A stretch of 64,000 bases of DNA from Pedosphaera parvula Ellin514 (GTDB lineage: Bacteria > Verrucomicrobiota > Verrucomicrobiia > Limisphaerales > Pedosphaeraceae): contig NZ_ABOX02000012.1 of assembly GCF_000172555.1 (NCBI RefSeq), positions 102,676 to 166,675 of the forward strand, written 5' to 3'. The position numbers and the translations under genes are program-made. The notes beneath the pieces are model-generated. The model was not told the DNA's origin. It saw only the letters and a list, made by a program, of their open reading frames with translations, and did not search any database. Shown piece after piece: positions 15,950-24,837 of the stretch. The stretch's first letter is position 1. Each line of letters begins with the position of its first letter.

Positions 15950-18154
15950 ATGCACTGGTTGCAAGCACTGGATGCTCAGCTGTTTCATTTTGTTAATTCA
16001 ACACTGAGCAACAGCTTATTTGAAGTGGTGATGCCGTTCCTTAGCGGCAATCCTTTATTTTTGCCTGCGTTGTTGTTGGTTTGTGCAATTCTGGTCATTG
16101 CTGGTGGTGCTCGCGGGCGCATCTGCGTTGCCTTTTTGCTGCTCGGTATTCTTCTGGGAGATTCCCTTCTCTCAAATTCCATTAAGCACGCCATCGCGCG
16201 TCCTCGTCCTTTCAACACCCTGGCGGCCGTCCACATTCCTCACGGCATGGGTGTTTCGAACAGTTTTAGCATGCCTTCATCGCATGCCACCAACTGGTTC
16301 ACAGCTGCCATGATTACCTTCATCTTCTATCGCCGGAGTTGGCGCTTCATGCTGCCCCTTGCGTGCCTGGTCGCCTTCTCGAGGGTGTACTGCGGAATGC
16401 ATTATCCCAGCGATGTATTGGTCGGCGCCATCCTCGGCGCTGGCTCGGCCGCTGCCTTGGTTTGGACCTTGAATTTTCTTTGGATCTCAGCGGGAAAAAG
16501 ATGGTTTCCGCTTTGGTGGCAGAAATTACCTTCCTTGTTGCAACCCGATGCAAAAATTTCTGAAAGTCAGATTCAACTGGCAACTCCGGGCACCCTCGAC
16601 CAGCACCTAATCCGTCTGGGCTACGTCTTGATTTTTGCTCAATTGTTTGCCCGGCTTATTTACATAGCGTCTGGCAGGCTCCAAATCTCTGAAGACGAAG
16701 CCTATCAATGGCTGTGGTCCAAACACCTTGCACTCTCTTATTATAGCAAGCCGCCGTTAATCGCCTATGTCCAATGGCTCGGCACGCACATTTGGGGAGA
16801 CAATGTCTTTGGAGTCCGTTTCTTTTCGCCCATCATTTCCACCATAGTCAGTGTCGCGCTGCTTAGGTTCATGGCCCGAACGGTCGGGGCGCGCGCCGCC
16901 TTCTGGATGTCTGCTCTTCGTCTCGCCATCCCTTTCATGTTGATCGGGTCGATACTGATGACCATTGATCCATTGTCCGTGATGTTTTACACCCTGGCCA
17001 TGATTGCCGGATGGAGTGCGGTTCAAGAAAATGCCACCATCCGCAATTGGAGCTGGGTTGGACTCTGGATGGGGCTGGGATTTCTGAGCAAATATACCGG
17101 CCTGTTTCAACTGGCAAGCTGGGTGTTGTTATTTGTTTTATGGCCTCCTGCACGGAAACAGCTGCGCAAGCCAGGCCCCTATGTGGCCTTGCTTATCAAC
17201 CTGATTTGTGCCCTGCCCGTCTTGATCTGGAATTATCAGCACCATTGGATCACCGTCCAACATGTGGCCAATGACGGGAGCTTGCAGCAGGATTGGAATC
17301 TTTCACCTGCTCAACTGCTCCATTCCTTTCAACAGTTTACCCTGAATTTTATTGGCGCGGAACTTGTTCTTCTCAATCCATTCTTTTTGATTCCCACGAT
17401 TTTCGCGGCCTTCGTTTTCTGGAGGTATAAATCTGAGAAACCAATTCTGGTGTATTTTTTCAGCATGGGAGCGCCCATCGTGGCAGCTTATTTTCTGCTG
17501 ACGTTCCATGCGCGCGTTTTGCCCAACTGGATCGCTCCCTCCATTATTCCGATGTTCTGTCTCGCGGTCGTTTATTATGATCTCAGGTGGCAGCAAGGCT
17601 CACGAAGGATATTGTTATTGCTGGTCACTGGATTGGTGTTAGGCAGCTTGGCTACAATCTTTCTTCATGAGACAAAGCTTATAAACCGCATAGTGGGTGT
17701 GGCAGGCTATACCTTGCCGCCTAATAAGGATCCCTTGCGAAGGCTAACGGCATGGACCGACACAGCTCAAGTTGTGGAGGACGCCCGGCAAAAGCTGAGT
17801 AAGGAAGGAAAACCTGTCTTTATCATCGGCGGTCATTATGGGATCGCCAGCCAGATTGCTTTCAATCTACCGGAAGCGAGGAAGTGTGCGACTGCCGATG
17901 ATCCGCTGGTTTACTTCATTACCAGCGAGGAACCGGTGAACCAATTTTACTTCTGGCCTGGATACGAAAGTCGAAAAGGGCAGAACGCCATCTACGTTCA
18001 GGAACTCGACTTGATAGGTCCCCCTCCTCCATCACCACCCGAGCAATTGGAAGATGAGTTCGAATCAGTAACGGATTTAGACGCAGTCTATGTGCTTTAC
18101 CGGGACCAGCGAATCCGACGCATCCAAATTTGCGAATGCCGGGGCTTACGCTAA
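15950..18154 (+). CDS. PAP2 phosphatase fused to a GT39/ArnT-like glycosyltransferase
   Basis: The 734-residue membrane protein joins two enzymes. Residues about 1-185 are a PAP2 lipid phosphatase with all three motifs: KHAIARPRP, PSSHAT and SRVYCGMHYPSD. From about residue 215 begins a polytopic PMT/ArnT-like domain with EDEAYQWLWSKHLALSYYSKPPL, the acidic first-loop motif of lipid-phosphate-sugar glycosyltransferases, followed by about ten membrane helices and a soluble C-terminal tail. An attractive reading is that one protein both removes a lipid phosphate and transfers a sugar from a polyprenyl carrier, for example in lipid A or carrier recycling; this is inference. The ATG at 15950 begins right at the PAP2 helix. 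Confidence 0.82.
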   Translation: MHWLQALDAQLFHFVNSTLSNSLFEVVMPFLSGNPLFLPALLLVCAILVIAGGARGRICVAFLLLGILLGDSLLSNSIKHAIARPRPFNTLAAVHIPHGMGVSNSFSMPSSHATNWFTAAMITFIFYRRSWRFMLPLACLVAFSRVYCGMHYPSDVLVGAILGAGSAAALVWTLNFLWISAGKRWFPLWWQKLPSLLQPDAKISESQIQLATPGTLDQHLIRLGYVLIFAQLFARLIYIASGRLQISEDEAYQWLWSKHLALSYYSKPPLIAYVQWLGTHIWGDNVFGVRFFSPIISTIVSVALLRFMARTVGARAAFWMSALRLAIPFMLIGSILMTIDPLSVMFYTLAMIAGWSAVQENATIRNWSWVGLWMGLGFLSKYTGLFQLASWVLLFVLWPPARKQLRKPGPYVALLINLICALPVLIWNYQHHWITVQHVANDGSLQQDWNLSPAQLLHSFQQFTLNFIGAELVLLNPFFLIPTIFAAFVFWRYKSEKPILVYFFSMGAPIVAAYFLLTFHARVLPNWIAPSIIPMFCLAVVYYDLRWQQGSRRILLLLVTGLVLGSLATIFLHETKLINRIVGVAGYTLPPNKDPLRRLTAWTDTAQVVEDARQKLSKEGKPVFIIGGHYGIASQIAFNLPEARKCATADDPLVYFITSEEPVNQFYFWPGYESRKGQNAIYVQELDLIGPPPPSPPEQLEDEFESVTDLDAVYVLYRDQRIRRIQICECRGLR

Positions 18155-18155
18155 G

Positions 18156-19037
18156 ATGCGGATTACCGAACGTGAAATAATCATTCCAGCTACAGATTAC
18201 GATCTGCCGGGCACGCTTTCCTCCGGGCAGGCTTTTCGTTGGCGTGAAGAGCACAATTCATGGATTGGCGTGATCGGAAATCATTGGGTTCGACTCCGGT
18301 CTTCTTCCAATTCAATTATCGCCGAGGTTGCTGAGCCGGTCACAGATTGGAGTTGGCTTGTCGATTTTCTGCAAACTCATCTGGAACTGAAGAGCGTGCT
18401 GGCCACCTTCCCCAAAGACGAACCGTTGGGAAATGCCATCAGAGCGTGCCATGGTTTGCGACTGTTAAGGCAGAATCCGTGGGAGTGCCTGGCCTCGTTT
18501 ATTTTATCATCTACCAAGCAGATCGTGCAAATTCAGCAGATTGTGGAGTTGCTTTGCATCCGGTTCGGAGAACCGGTCCCGGTTCCGCCGGGGCACAGTC
18601 CAGCATATGCCTTCCCATCTGCCATGCGACTGGCCGCAGCCACTGAAGCAGAACTAAGGGATTGTAAAATGGGATTCCGCGCCCCTTACCTGAGGGAAAC
18701 TGCACGTATGATCCACTCGGGTGAGGTGATATTGGAGCGGTTGTACGGGATGGACGTGGACGATGCGCGTGCAGAATTGTTAAAGCTGCCCGGCGTCGGA
18801 CGAAAAATAGCAGACTGCGTGCTCCTATTTGCCTACGGTTTTCAGGCAGCTTTTCCGGTCGATGTTTGGGTGATGAAGGCTTTACAGCATCTTTACTTTC
18901 CCAAACGTCGTCCAAGCCGCAAGAGGCTGGAAAAGTTCACACAGACCTACTTTGGTCCCAACGCTGGATATGCCCAACAGTACCTTTTTCATTATATGCG
19001 GACCAAACAAGTCTCCAGGAGATCGGACCGACCGTGA
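18156..19037 (+). CDS. 8-oxoguanine DNA glycosylase, OGG1 type
   Basis: A 293-residue HhH-GPD glycosylase/AP lyase that excises oxidised guanine. The N-terminal domain (GTLSSGQAFRW) matches the OGG_N domain. The helix-hairpin-helix LPGVGRKIADCVLL holds the catalytic Lys, and the GPD Asp is in FPVDVWVMKALQ. The overall domain order is that of eukaryotic and some bacterial OGG1, not MutM or MutY. It begins 1 bp after the stop of the PAP2 fusion gene, so translation may be coupled. No [4Fe-4S] cysteine cluster is present. Confidence 0.9.
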   Translation: MRITEREIIIPATDYDLPGTLSSGQAFRWREEHNSWIGVIGNHWVRLRSSSNSIIAEVAEPVTDWSWLVDFLQTHLELKSVLATFPKDEPLGNAIRACHGLRLLRQNPWECLASFILSSTKQIVQIQQIVELLCIRFGEPVPVPPGHSPAYAFPSAMRLAAATEAELRDCKMGFRAPYLRETARMIHSGEVILERLYGMDVDDARAELLKLPGVGRKIADCVLLFAYGFQAAFPVDVWVMKALQHLYFPKRRPSRKRLEKFTQTYFGPNAGYAQQYLFHYMRTKQVSRRSDRP

Positions 19038-19084
19038 TTTTTGTTGCTTGAAGTATTCTCGCCAGACGCAATTCTGATTTCGAC

Positions 19085-19849
19085 ATGTCAACCAACTTTG
19101 AAGTGCTCTTTGCTCCGGCTGAGTTCGACGCACTATCCAGGCGCGATCTCAGCGCAACAACGTGTGTGGTGTTTGATGTCTTTCGGGCTACCAGTACGAT
19201 CGTCACTGCCCTGGCGCACGGAGCAAACGCGCTGATTCCCGTTTCTGATATTCCTGAGGCGCTATCATGGCGACAGAAGCATCCTGAAGTTCTGCTCGCG
19301 GGCGAGCGTGACGGCTTGCGGATTCAGGCCAATCTCACCGGTGGAATTGACTTTGACCTCGGTAATTCGCCGCGTGAATTTACGCCGGAGAGAATTCGAG
19401 GTCACACCATCGTGATTTCGACCACCAATGGCTCTCGTGCCTTGCGAGCTTGTACGGGCGCGCAAACGGTTTTGGTGGGTTCACTCCTAAACCTGACTGC
19501 CACGTCCGACTATTTGCGCCGGCATCGCCCTAAAGAACTCCTGTTGGTGTGCAGCGGAACCGGCGACCAAGCCTCCTTCGAAGATATCCTGGGTGTCGGC
19601 GCGCTGGTGGAGGAGCTGTGGCCGGATTACGATGAAATGCTTATGGCCGACTCCGTCATCGTGGCGCACCAAATCTACCTGCAACACTCCAAGAATCTCC
19701 TAAACGCTTTGAAACACTCACGGAATGGGCGCAGGTTGCTTGCAATGCCCGATCTGCGAGAGGATGTCCCCTGGTGTCTGCAAAAAAATGTTTACGCTTT
19801 GGTGGCAGCACTTGAAGCCGACGGTAAAATCAAAGCTACTTTCAGATGA
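19085..19849 (+). CDS. comB: 2-phosphosulfolactate phosphatase family protein ComB
   Basis: The 254-residue protein has the ComB landmarks VVFDVFRATSTIV, LAGERDGLRI, FDLGNSPREF, STTNGSRAL and VCSGTGDQASFEDILGVGAL. In methanogens ComB dephosphorylates phosphosulfolactate on the route to coenzyme M; in bacteria the same family is often of unknown role or takes part in sulfolactate or cysteate formation. No comA or comC is adjacent. The gene follows ogg by 47 bp on the same strand. Confidence 0.85.
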   Translation: MSTNFEVLFAPAEFDALSRRDLSATTCVVFDVFRATSTIVTALAHGANALIPVSDIPEALSWRQKHPEVLLAGERDGLRIQANLTGGIDFDLGNSPREFTPERIRGHTIVISTTNGSRALRACTGAQTVLVGSLLNLTATSDYLRRHRPKELLLVCSGTGDQASFEDILGVGALVEELWPDYDEMLMADSVIVAHQIYLQHSKNLLNALKHSRNGRRLLAMPDLREDVPWCLQKNVYALVAALEADGKIKATFR

Positions 19850-20021
19850 TTGAAACTGTATCCTTGCAGTCAGTGACCCGTGCAAATCCGTGAACCCGGA
19901 ATTGCAGCTTTTCTATGACAGCGATCATGAAGCTTTTAAGCTCAATGCCAGGAAAGTTCCAATTCAACCAGCGCATCAGTGGCATCTTGCGAACGGATTT
20001 CCAAGTCTTTAGTCTGCTGAC

Positions 20022-20801
20022 ATGAACCGCTGGCCAAAGTTAGTTCTGACCGTCTTGATCACCTTATTTGCAGCCTGCTTCATGCTCCGCCTGCGGGGCT
20101 ATGACCCGCTTTGGCCTCTTCTCCCAGCCTGGAGTCAAAGCCTTCAGTCTGGAAATCTGAAGTCCGCTATTCATTCCGGCTTGACCCATGATCGTCCTTA
20201 TATCATAGAGTCAGCAACAGTCCTCATCGACATGGAAGACCTGCCACAGGAAAAACCGGTGAGTAGAACCACGACTTTCCGATATGTTTACACTATTCGT
20301 GCGTTGCGCAAAGTAGCTGCGTCAGACAATTCTTTCACGGAAAGCCTGCACAACCATTTCGGAAAAAAGCTGGAATATTTTCAAGGCTCCAACCCCCAAC
20401 AGCCCATCAGCCTCAAAAACAATGAGATCACTTTTAATGTGGAGCTCAATGCCGAAAAAGGAGATGTTTATACCATTATCACCGGGATGCGTATTACGGA
20501 GGATTTACCCTTGCAGGATCGTACGCTCCGTGGATTTCACTTCGCTCCAAACGCATACGCAGCCGTCTACCCGAACGATGAGGACTACATTGCCCAGGTG
20601 ACCCTCTTGCTATCCTCAGCCACCACCCGGATAAAGGCCACTAATAATGCAGTCTGGCGCAAAATCAACGCTGATGCCATACCGATATTCAGCGCTCCGC
20701 AACCCACCCCCGGCGGACAGGGATCGTACGCCACCACTCTCTGCGCACGCTTTTCCAACCTCAAACCGGGTGAAATTGTCGGACTGAATTATTATTGGTA
20801 G
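20022..20801 (+). CDS. Membrane-anchored protein of unknown function
   Basis: The 259-residue protein begins with a hydrophobic signal-anchor (LVLTVLITLFAACFML). The remainder is soluble and probably periplasmic; it is rich in beta-type segments, has no recognised motif and ends in an aromatic NYYW. It is flanked by a 172-bp gap with no features upstream and a short ORF downstream. I do not recognise the family. Confidence 0.6.
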   Translation: MNRWPKLVLTVLITLFAACFMLRLRGYDPLWPLLPAWSQSLQSGNLKSAIHSGLTHDRPYIIESATVLIDMEDLPQEKPVSRTTTFRYVYTIRALRKVAASDNSFTESLHNHFGKKLEYFQGSNPQQPISLKNNEITFNVELNAEKGDVYTIITGMRITEDLPLQDRTLRGFHFAPNAYAAVYPNDEDYIAQVTLLLSSATTRIKATNNAVWRKINADAIPIFSAPQPTPGGQGSYATTLCARFSNLKPGEIVGLNYYW

Positions 20802-20892
20802 GAGATTCTTAACAATCAAATTGCCTTTTCTAAAAGCTGCGGCTATTCTTGTCTTCCCTCTTTGTTGATTAAGGAGGGGTAGTAGAAAGACA

Positions 20893-21105
20893 GTGGACAC
20901 ATTTAAACATCGTATTGCAGTAATCCTTCGACACTTCGAGGACAATCCCGCGTTGGGCCTCTGTGTGCTTGCCATATTTATCGCCGTTGCTTTCGCCATT
21001 CTTGTAATTGTGGACGTTGTTCTTCACAGAAGAAAGCTTCTCAAAGAGAAGGAAATGTACACCGGGAAGCGAACGTATCCCATTCGTCGAGACAAAGTTG
21101 GTTAA
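20893..21105 (+). CDS. Small single-pass membrane protein, hypothetical
   Basis: A 70-residue frame starting at GTG has one strong transmembrane helix (LCVLAIFIAVAFAILVIVDVVL) followed by a very basic tail (HRRKLLKEKEMYTGKRTYPIRR). A purine-rich AAGGAGGGG stretch lies about 14-20 bases before the GTG, farther than usual. The membrane helix plus basic tail makes it more than a random ORF, but expression is unproven. Confidence 0.45.
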   Translation: MDTFKHRIAVILRHFEDNPALGLCVLAIFIAVAFAILVIVDVVLHRRKLLKEKEMYTGKRTYPIRRDKVG

Positions 21106-21195
21106 TGGCGCTTAATCTTTGCTGCCAGCCAAACTAAACTCGTCTCCACCGTTTCTCGTTCCGGTTCTCGACGGCGTTGATTTTCCCGGAATGCC

Positions 21196-21796
21196 TTACT
21201 GCCCTTGAATTTCTTTGGCAATCTGCTGGCACAACTCCGACAACGCCCCGCTTAGGGCGGCAACACCCGGTCCCGCGTCGGTTTTTGAGCCCGGGAAATT
21301 CTTTCGCAACTCAACCCGTCCTTTTCTGACACCGTTGCCATGCAAAATCATCCAATCCCCGGAAACGATGGCTTGGTTTTTGTCCGTCAGTTCAAATCGT
21401 GAGATGTTGATGCGCACTTCAAAGTTATTCTCGTCTGAACTCCGCGCAACCGAATTGCGTCCAACCAAAATTCCCAACTCCTCGGAAAGGTTTTCACGCA
21501 TGGTCCGCTCAATTCCAGCGTGAATGGGTTCCGCCCAATTATAATACTGAAGGTAATCGATCTGGTTCTCGCCTTTGCGTACCGGGAATCCCAGGATTCT
21601 CCACATACGAAGCCAAATCAACGCGGCCGAGTTGCACTGATATGTTTCGACTGGACTTGAGTTCGCCTTTGCCGCGCTCGCTGGTGAGCACATAAAATTT
21701 GGTGGGATCAGCAGTCGGTTTCAAGCCCAGGCATCCCGTTCCAAATGCGCCTGTTAAAACCAACAATATTGCGAGACTATTTTTGTGGATGTTCAT
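21196..21796 (-). pseudogene. PqiC/ABC-transport auxiliary lipoprotein gene with frameshift
   Basis: The N-terminal part starts at the ATG at 21796 with a signal and lipobox (GAFGTGC) and then KFYVLTSERG and ISVQLGRVDLASYVENPGIP. The remainder, PVRKGENQIDYLQYYNWAEP through to AKEIQGQ, lies in another frame. Removing one base from the GGG run near 21584-21586 restores one protein of about 200 residues, as expected for the PqiC/DUF330 lipoprotein family. In this family the lipoprotein links MCE proteins to the outer membrane. The gene overlaps mlaD by 20 bp. Either it is broken or the sequence has a homopolymer error. Confidence 0.75.
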
Positions 21797-22778
21797 TGAG
21801 TTGGGCAGAGCCTTTTTTGCCGGTAAGAATGGCTTTGGGATTCCGTGCAAGATAATCTGACAAAATACGGACCGAGCGCGAGGCATCCGAAAATTCCTGC
21901 AGGGCACCATCTATCTGACCGATGAGCGGCGAATCGCTCCCCACCAAGCCGCGTATTTGTTCCAATGTTTGCCGCAGTTCGGTGAGGCTTTTGGTCGCCT
22001 CAGCGGTTGTAGTGTTAATGCCGGTCGTAAGAGGATCAAGCTGTTGGTCCAGTCTGGTAAGCACCTTTCGCGTCTCCTCAGAGGTTTTTCCAAGCGAGAT
22101 GATGGCATCCTTAAGATCACTGGAATTGATCAGTTTGTCGGCGGAATTCAGGACTTTCACCACTCCTTCGCTCATCTGCTTCACTTGCAATTGTCCCACC
22201 AACTGGTTCAGTTGTGTGAGTGTCTCATCCAGTTTCGTCGATATTCCCACAATATCAATGCGACCAATCGATTTGATGAATTCGGACAAGCCTGTGGAAA
22301 TGGAAGGGATTTCCTGATAGGGACCTTCCTTTTGCACAAACTGTGGCGGCCCTGCGTTCTTATAATAATCCAGGGCGATATAAAGTTTTCCAGTGATGAA
22401 ACTTTCTGACTCCAGGCTGGCTCGCAATCCTTTGTTGATCTGGTCCTTTACATAATTTGGATTTTTGAAAATCTCTGAAGTGCCCCCGCTTGAGAGCACC
22501 TGCTTCTCATCAATTTCAATTACCACTGGAATTCGCGAGGCTTCCCCGGTGTCGTCCACTTTGATCTGTATCCTCTTGACCGTGCCGACCGGAACCCCTT
22601 TAAATTTTACCGGCGCACCCACCACCAAACCATTAACCGAATCCGAGAAGTATACCACCAATGGGACACGGTGTGAAAAGAATCTGCCGGATCCAAAGAG
22701 GACGATTGTCCCCACCAGCAGGACCAAACCACCTACCACGAATGCGCCGATTTTGGCTGGATTTGCTTTCATGCTCAT
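21777..22778 (-). CDS. mlaD: MlaD/PqiB-like MCE-domain protein
   Basis: The 333-residue protein has one N-terminal transmembrane helix (IGAFVVGGLVLLVGTIVLFGSG), one MCE domain (about 38-120, PLVVYFSDSVNGLVVGAPVKF and FKGVPVGTVKRI) and a long helical C-terminal region with heptad character ending in YLARNPKAILTGK. MCE proteins form periplasmic rings that pass phospholipids between membranes. The start overlaps the stop of mlaF (ATGA) and the end overlaps the lipoprotein gene, so the operon is tightly coupled. Confidence 0.9.
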   Translation of the reverse strand: MSMKANPAKIGAFVVGGLVLLVGTIVLFGSGRFFSHRVPLVVYFSDSVNGLVVGAPVKFKGVPVGTVKRIQIKVDDTGEASRIPVVIEIDEKQVLSSGGTSEIFKNPNYVKDQINKGLRASLESESFITGKLYIALDYYKNAGPPQFVQKEGPYQEIPSISTGLSEFIKSIGRIDIVGISTKLDETLTQLNQLVGQLQVKQMSEGVVKVLNSADKLINSSDLKDAIISLGKTSEETRKVLTRLDQQLDPLTTGINTTTAEATKSLTELRQTLEQIRGLVGSDSPLIGQIDGALQEFSDASRSVRILSDYLARNPKAILTGKKGSAQLNEHPQK

Positions 22779-23554
22779 AAGACGGCCTCCTTTTTTCCCA
22801 GGTTTTCTGCACCTCTGGATAAGAATTCTTTAACTTCCGGATCGGTCGTTTCCTCAAGCAATCGCCTGGGATTTCCCCTGGCGGTCACCGTCTTCGCCTG
22901 GGCACTCAAGTATATGGAGTTATCCCCGATTGCAAAAATGCTGGCCAATTCATGAGTCACCACAACAACCGTGGTCTGCAGGCTGTCGCGCAATTGAAGA
23001 ATCAATTCGTCCAAACGTCGTGAACTGATCGGATCGAGACCCGCCGACGGTTCATCCAGAAATAAAATGTCTGCATCCAGGGCCATGGCACGGGCAAGAC
23101 CGGCCCGCTTGGCCATTCCTCCCGATATCTGCGAAGGATAATACTCTTCAAAACCCTTCAACCCGACCAGTGCGAGCTTTAGCCGCACGATCTCCTTAAT
23201 TTGCGCCGGTGCAAGCCGGGTGAATTGTTCCAAAGGCAAAGCAACGTTCTCCTCCAACGTCATTGAACTCCACAACGCGCCGCTTTGAAACAGGACCCCG
23301 AATTGTCGAACCATTTCATTGCGCTGCTCAGGAGGGGCTGCAGTGAAATTAACGCCATCAAAGTAAACCGCTCCTCGCGCAGGTTCCAGCAAGCCAGTCA
23401 TCGCTTTCAGCAACGTGCTCTTCCCGCTGCCGCTCCCGCCCATGATGATGAAAATCTCTCCCCTTTTGATCTGGACGTTCACATCGCGCATCACGACATA
23501 GGCACCATAGCGGAGTTCCATATCTTTGGCTTCGATTTTTGGTTGTTCGCCCAT
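22775..23554 (-). CDS. mlaF: ABC transporter ATPase MlaF
   Basis: This 259-residue ATPase powers the Mla/MCE lipid transporter. Walker A is GGSGSGKST, the Q-loop region FGVLFQSGALWSSMT is typical of MlaF/Mkl proteins, the signature is ISGGMAKRAGLARA, Walker B is ILFLDEPSAGLDP and the H-loop is THEL. The start at 23554 directly precedes the conserved beta-strand; the frame stays open upstream inside mlaE but with no family similarity. The mlaE stop lies 2 bp upstream. Confidence 0.92.
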   Translation of the reverse strand: MGEQPKIEAKDMELRYGAYVVMRDVNVQIKRGEIFIIMGGSGSGKSTLLKAMTGLLEPARGAVYFDGVNFTAAPPEQRNEMVRQFGVLFQSGALWSSMTLEENVALPLEQFTRLAPAQIKEIVRLKLALVGLKGFEEYYPSQISGGMAKRAGLARAMALDADILFLDEPSAGLDPISSRRLDELILQLRDSLQTTVVVVTHELASIFAIGDNSIYLSAQAKTVTARGNPRRLLEETTDPEVKEFLSRGAENLGKKEAVL

Positions 23555-23556
23555 GT

Positions 23557-24711
23557 TTAAATTCCGAATACGTTCAAAATCACTGCAAAAATTGCGTCGG
23601 CGATGACGATGACGGTGATTCCCGTAACGACTGCGGAAGTCGTGGCCAATCCAACGGCCGCGGCATCGTTCCCGCATTGGATGCCGCGCAGGCAGGATGT
23701 CATGGCCACCAGTACGCCGAATACAAAACTCTTCACGATGCCAATGAAGAAATGCGTCAACGTGACCGCTGCCACAGTTTCCTGCCAATATTCTGCGAAC
23801 GAGAAATTAAGCATGGCCAGGGCAACAACGCCTCCCCCGACAATGGCCATAAGGTCCGCAAAGATGCAGAGAACTGGAAACATGAGCCAAAGGCACATTA
23901 TCCTGGGCATGACTAAAAACTCAATTGGCGAGATCCCCAGGGTTTTGTAGGCGTCTATCTCCTGGTTCACCTTCATGGTACCCAGTTGAGCTGCAAAGGC
24001 GGCACCGGTCCGACCACACATAATTACCGCCATCATAATGACGCCCATTTCCCGCATTGTTGCAATTCCCACCAAATCAGCCACGTAGATGGCAGCTCCG
24101 AATTTACTTAACTGCACAGCGCCAACAAATGCCAGAATCGCTCCGACAAGGAAATTGATTAAGGCGACGATTGGAAGTGCATCCGGTCCACACTGCTGCA
24201 TGATCAACCAAACTTCGGTCCACCGGTATCTTGCCTTCCTTTTGGCAAGGGCGAGAAATGCAATGGTGCAATCCCCAATGAATTTCAGGGTTTCTTCCCC
24301 GGAACGTCTCAACCCAAGCACCCCAAGTCCGATCTTCTCAAAAATGCCAGGCCTGGTCTGAAGAGATCTGGCGTCCTTCTTTTCCGGAACGGCGAGCGCG
24401 AGGACTATCAGGCGTTGCACGGATTGGGGAAGGCCGCTTTGATCGAATGCGATCTTCCGCTCCATTGCAAGTTCCCGGCACCGCATGACCAGGCCAATCA
24501 GTCCAGAGCTCCACGAGGTAACTTTCGAGACGTCGAACGAAAGCGCCCGGATCGATTCGTCCACATCGAGTTTATTGGACACACCTCCGACGTCAGGAAA
24601 GACCTCTCCTGATTTCCAATCACCGGATGCCACAACCTGCAGCTTTCCAGTTTCAGGAGAGCGAAATTCCAATTTAGGTTGTGAATCTTTAGAAACCGTC
24701 GATTCCGGCAT
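23557..24711 (-). CDS. mlaE: MlaE-family permease with N-terminal STAS-like domain
   Basis: In this 384-residue inner-membrane permease, residues about 1-110 form a soluble STAS/MlaB-like domain (GDWKSGEV, ALSFDVSKVTSWSSGLIGLVM). Then come the membrane segments with the MlaE signature: FLVGAILAFVGAVQL, REMGVIMMAVIMCGRTGAAFAAQLGTMKVNQEIDA given as separate landmarks REMGVIMM, GRTGAAFAAQ and VNQEIDAYKTLG. Having MlaB fused to MlaE explains why no separate mlaB is seen. It is first in the mlaE-F-D-lipoprotein operon and lies 126 bp behind parA. Confidence 0.92.
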   Translation of the reverse strand: MPESTVSKDSQPKLEFRSPETGKLQVVASGDWKSGEVFPDVGGVSNKLDVDESIRALSFDVSKVTSWSSGLIGLVMRCRELAMERKIAFDQSGLPQSVQRLIVLALAVPEKKDARSLQTRPGIFEKIGLGVLGLRRSGEETLKFIGDCTIAFLALAKRKARYRWTEVWLIMQQCGPDALPIVALINFLVGAILAFVGAVQLSKFGAAIYVADLVGIATMREMGVIMMAVIMCGRTGAAFAAQLGTMKVNQEIDAYKTLGISPIEFLVMPRIMCLWLMFPVLCIFADLMAIVGGGVVALAMLNFSFAEYWQETVAAVTLTHFFIGIVKSFVFGVLVAMTSCLRGIQCGNDAAAVGLATTSAVVTGITVIVIADAIFAVILNVFGI

Positions 24712-24837
24712 GCCTGTTTCCTCTATTTCCCAACTTCCAGCGTCCCAACCACTTGCTCAAAAGTATTACTATCTAGGGAACGCGTCCAGAGGAATAGGGC
24801 CATTTCCCCGCCACGATTGCAAGCCCGCGAGCAAGCC

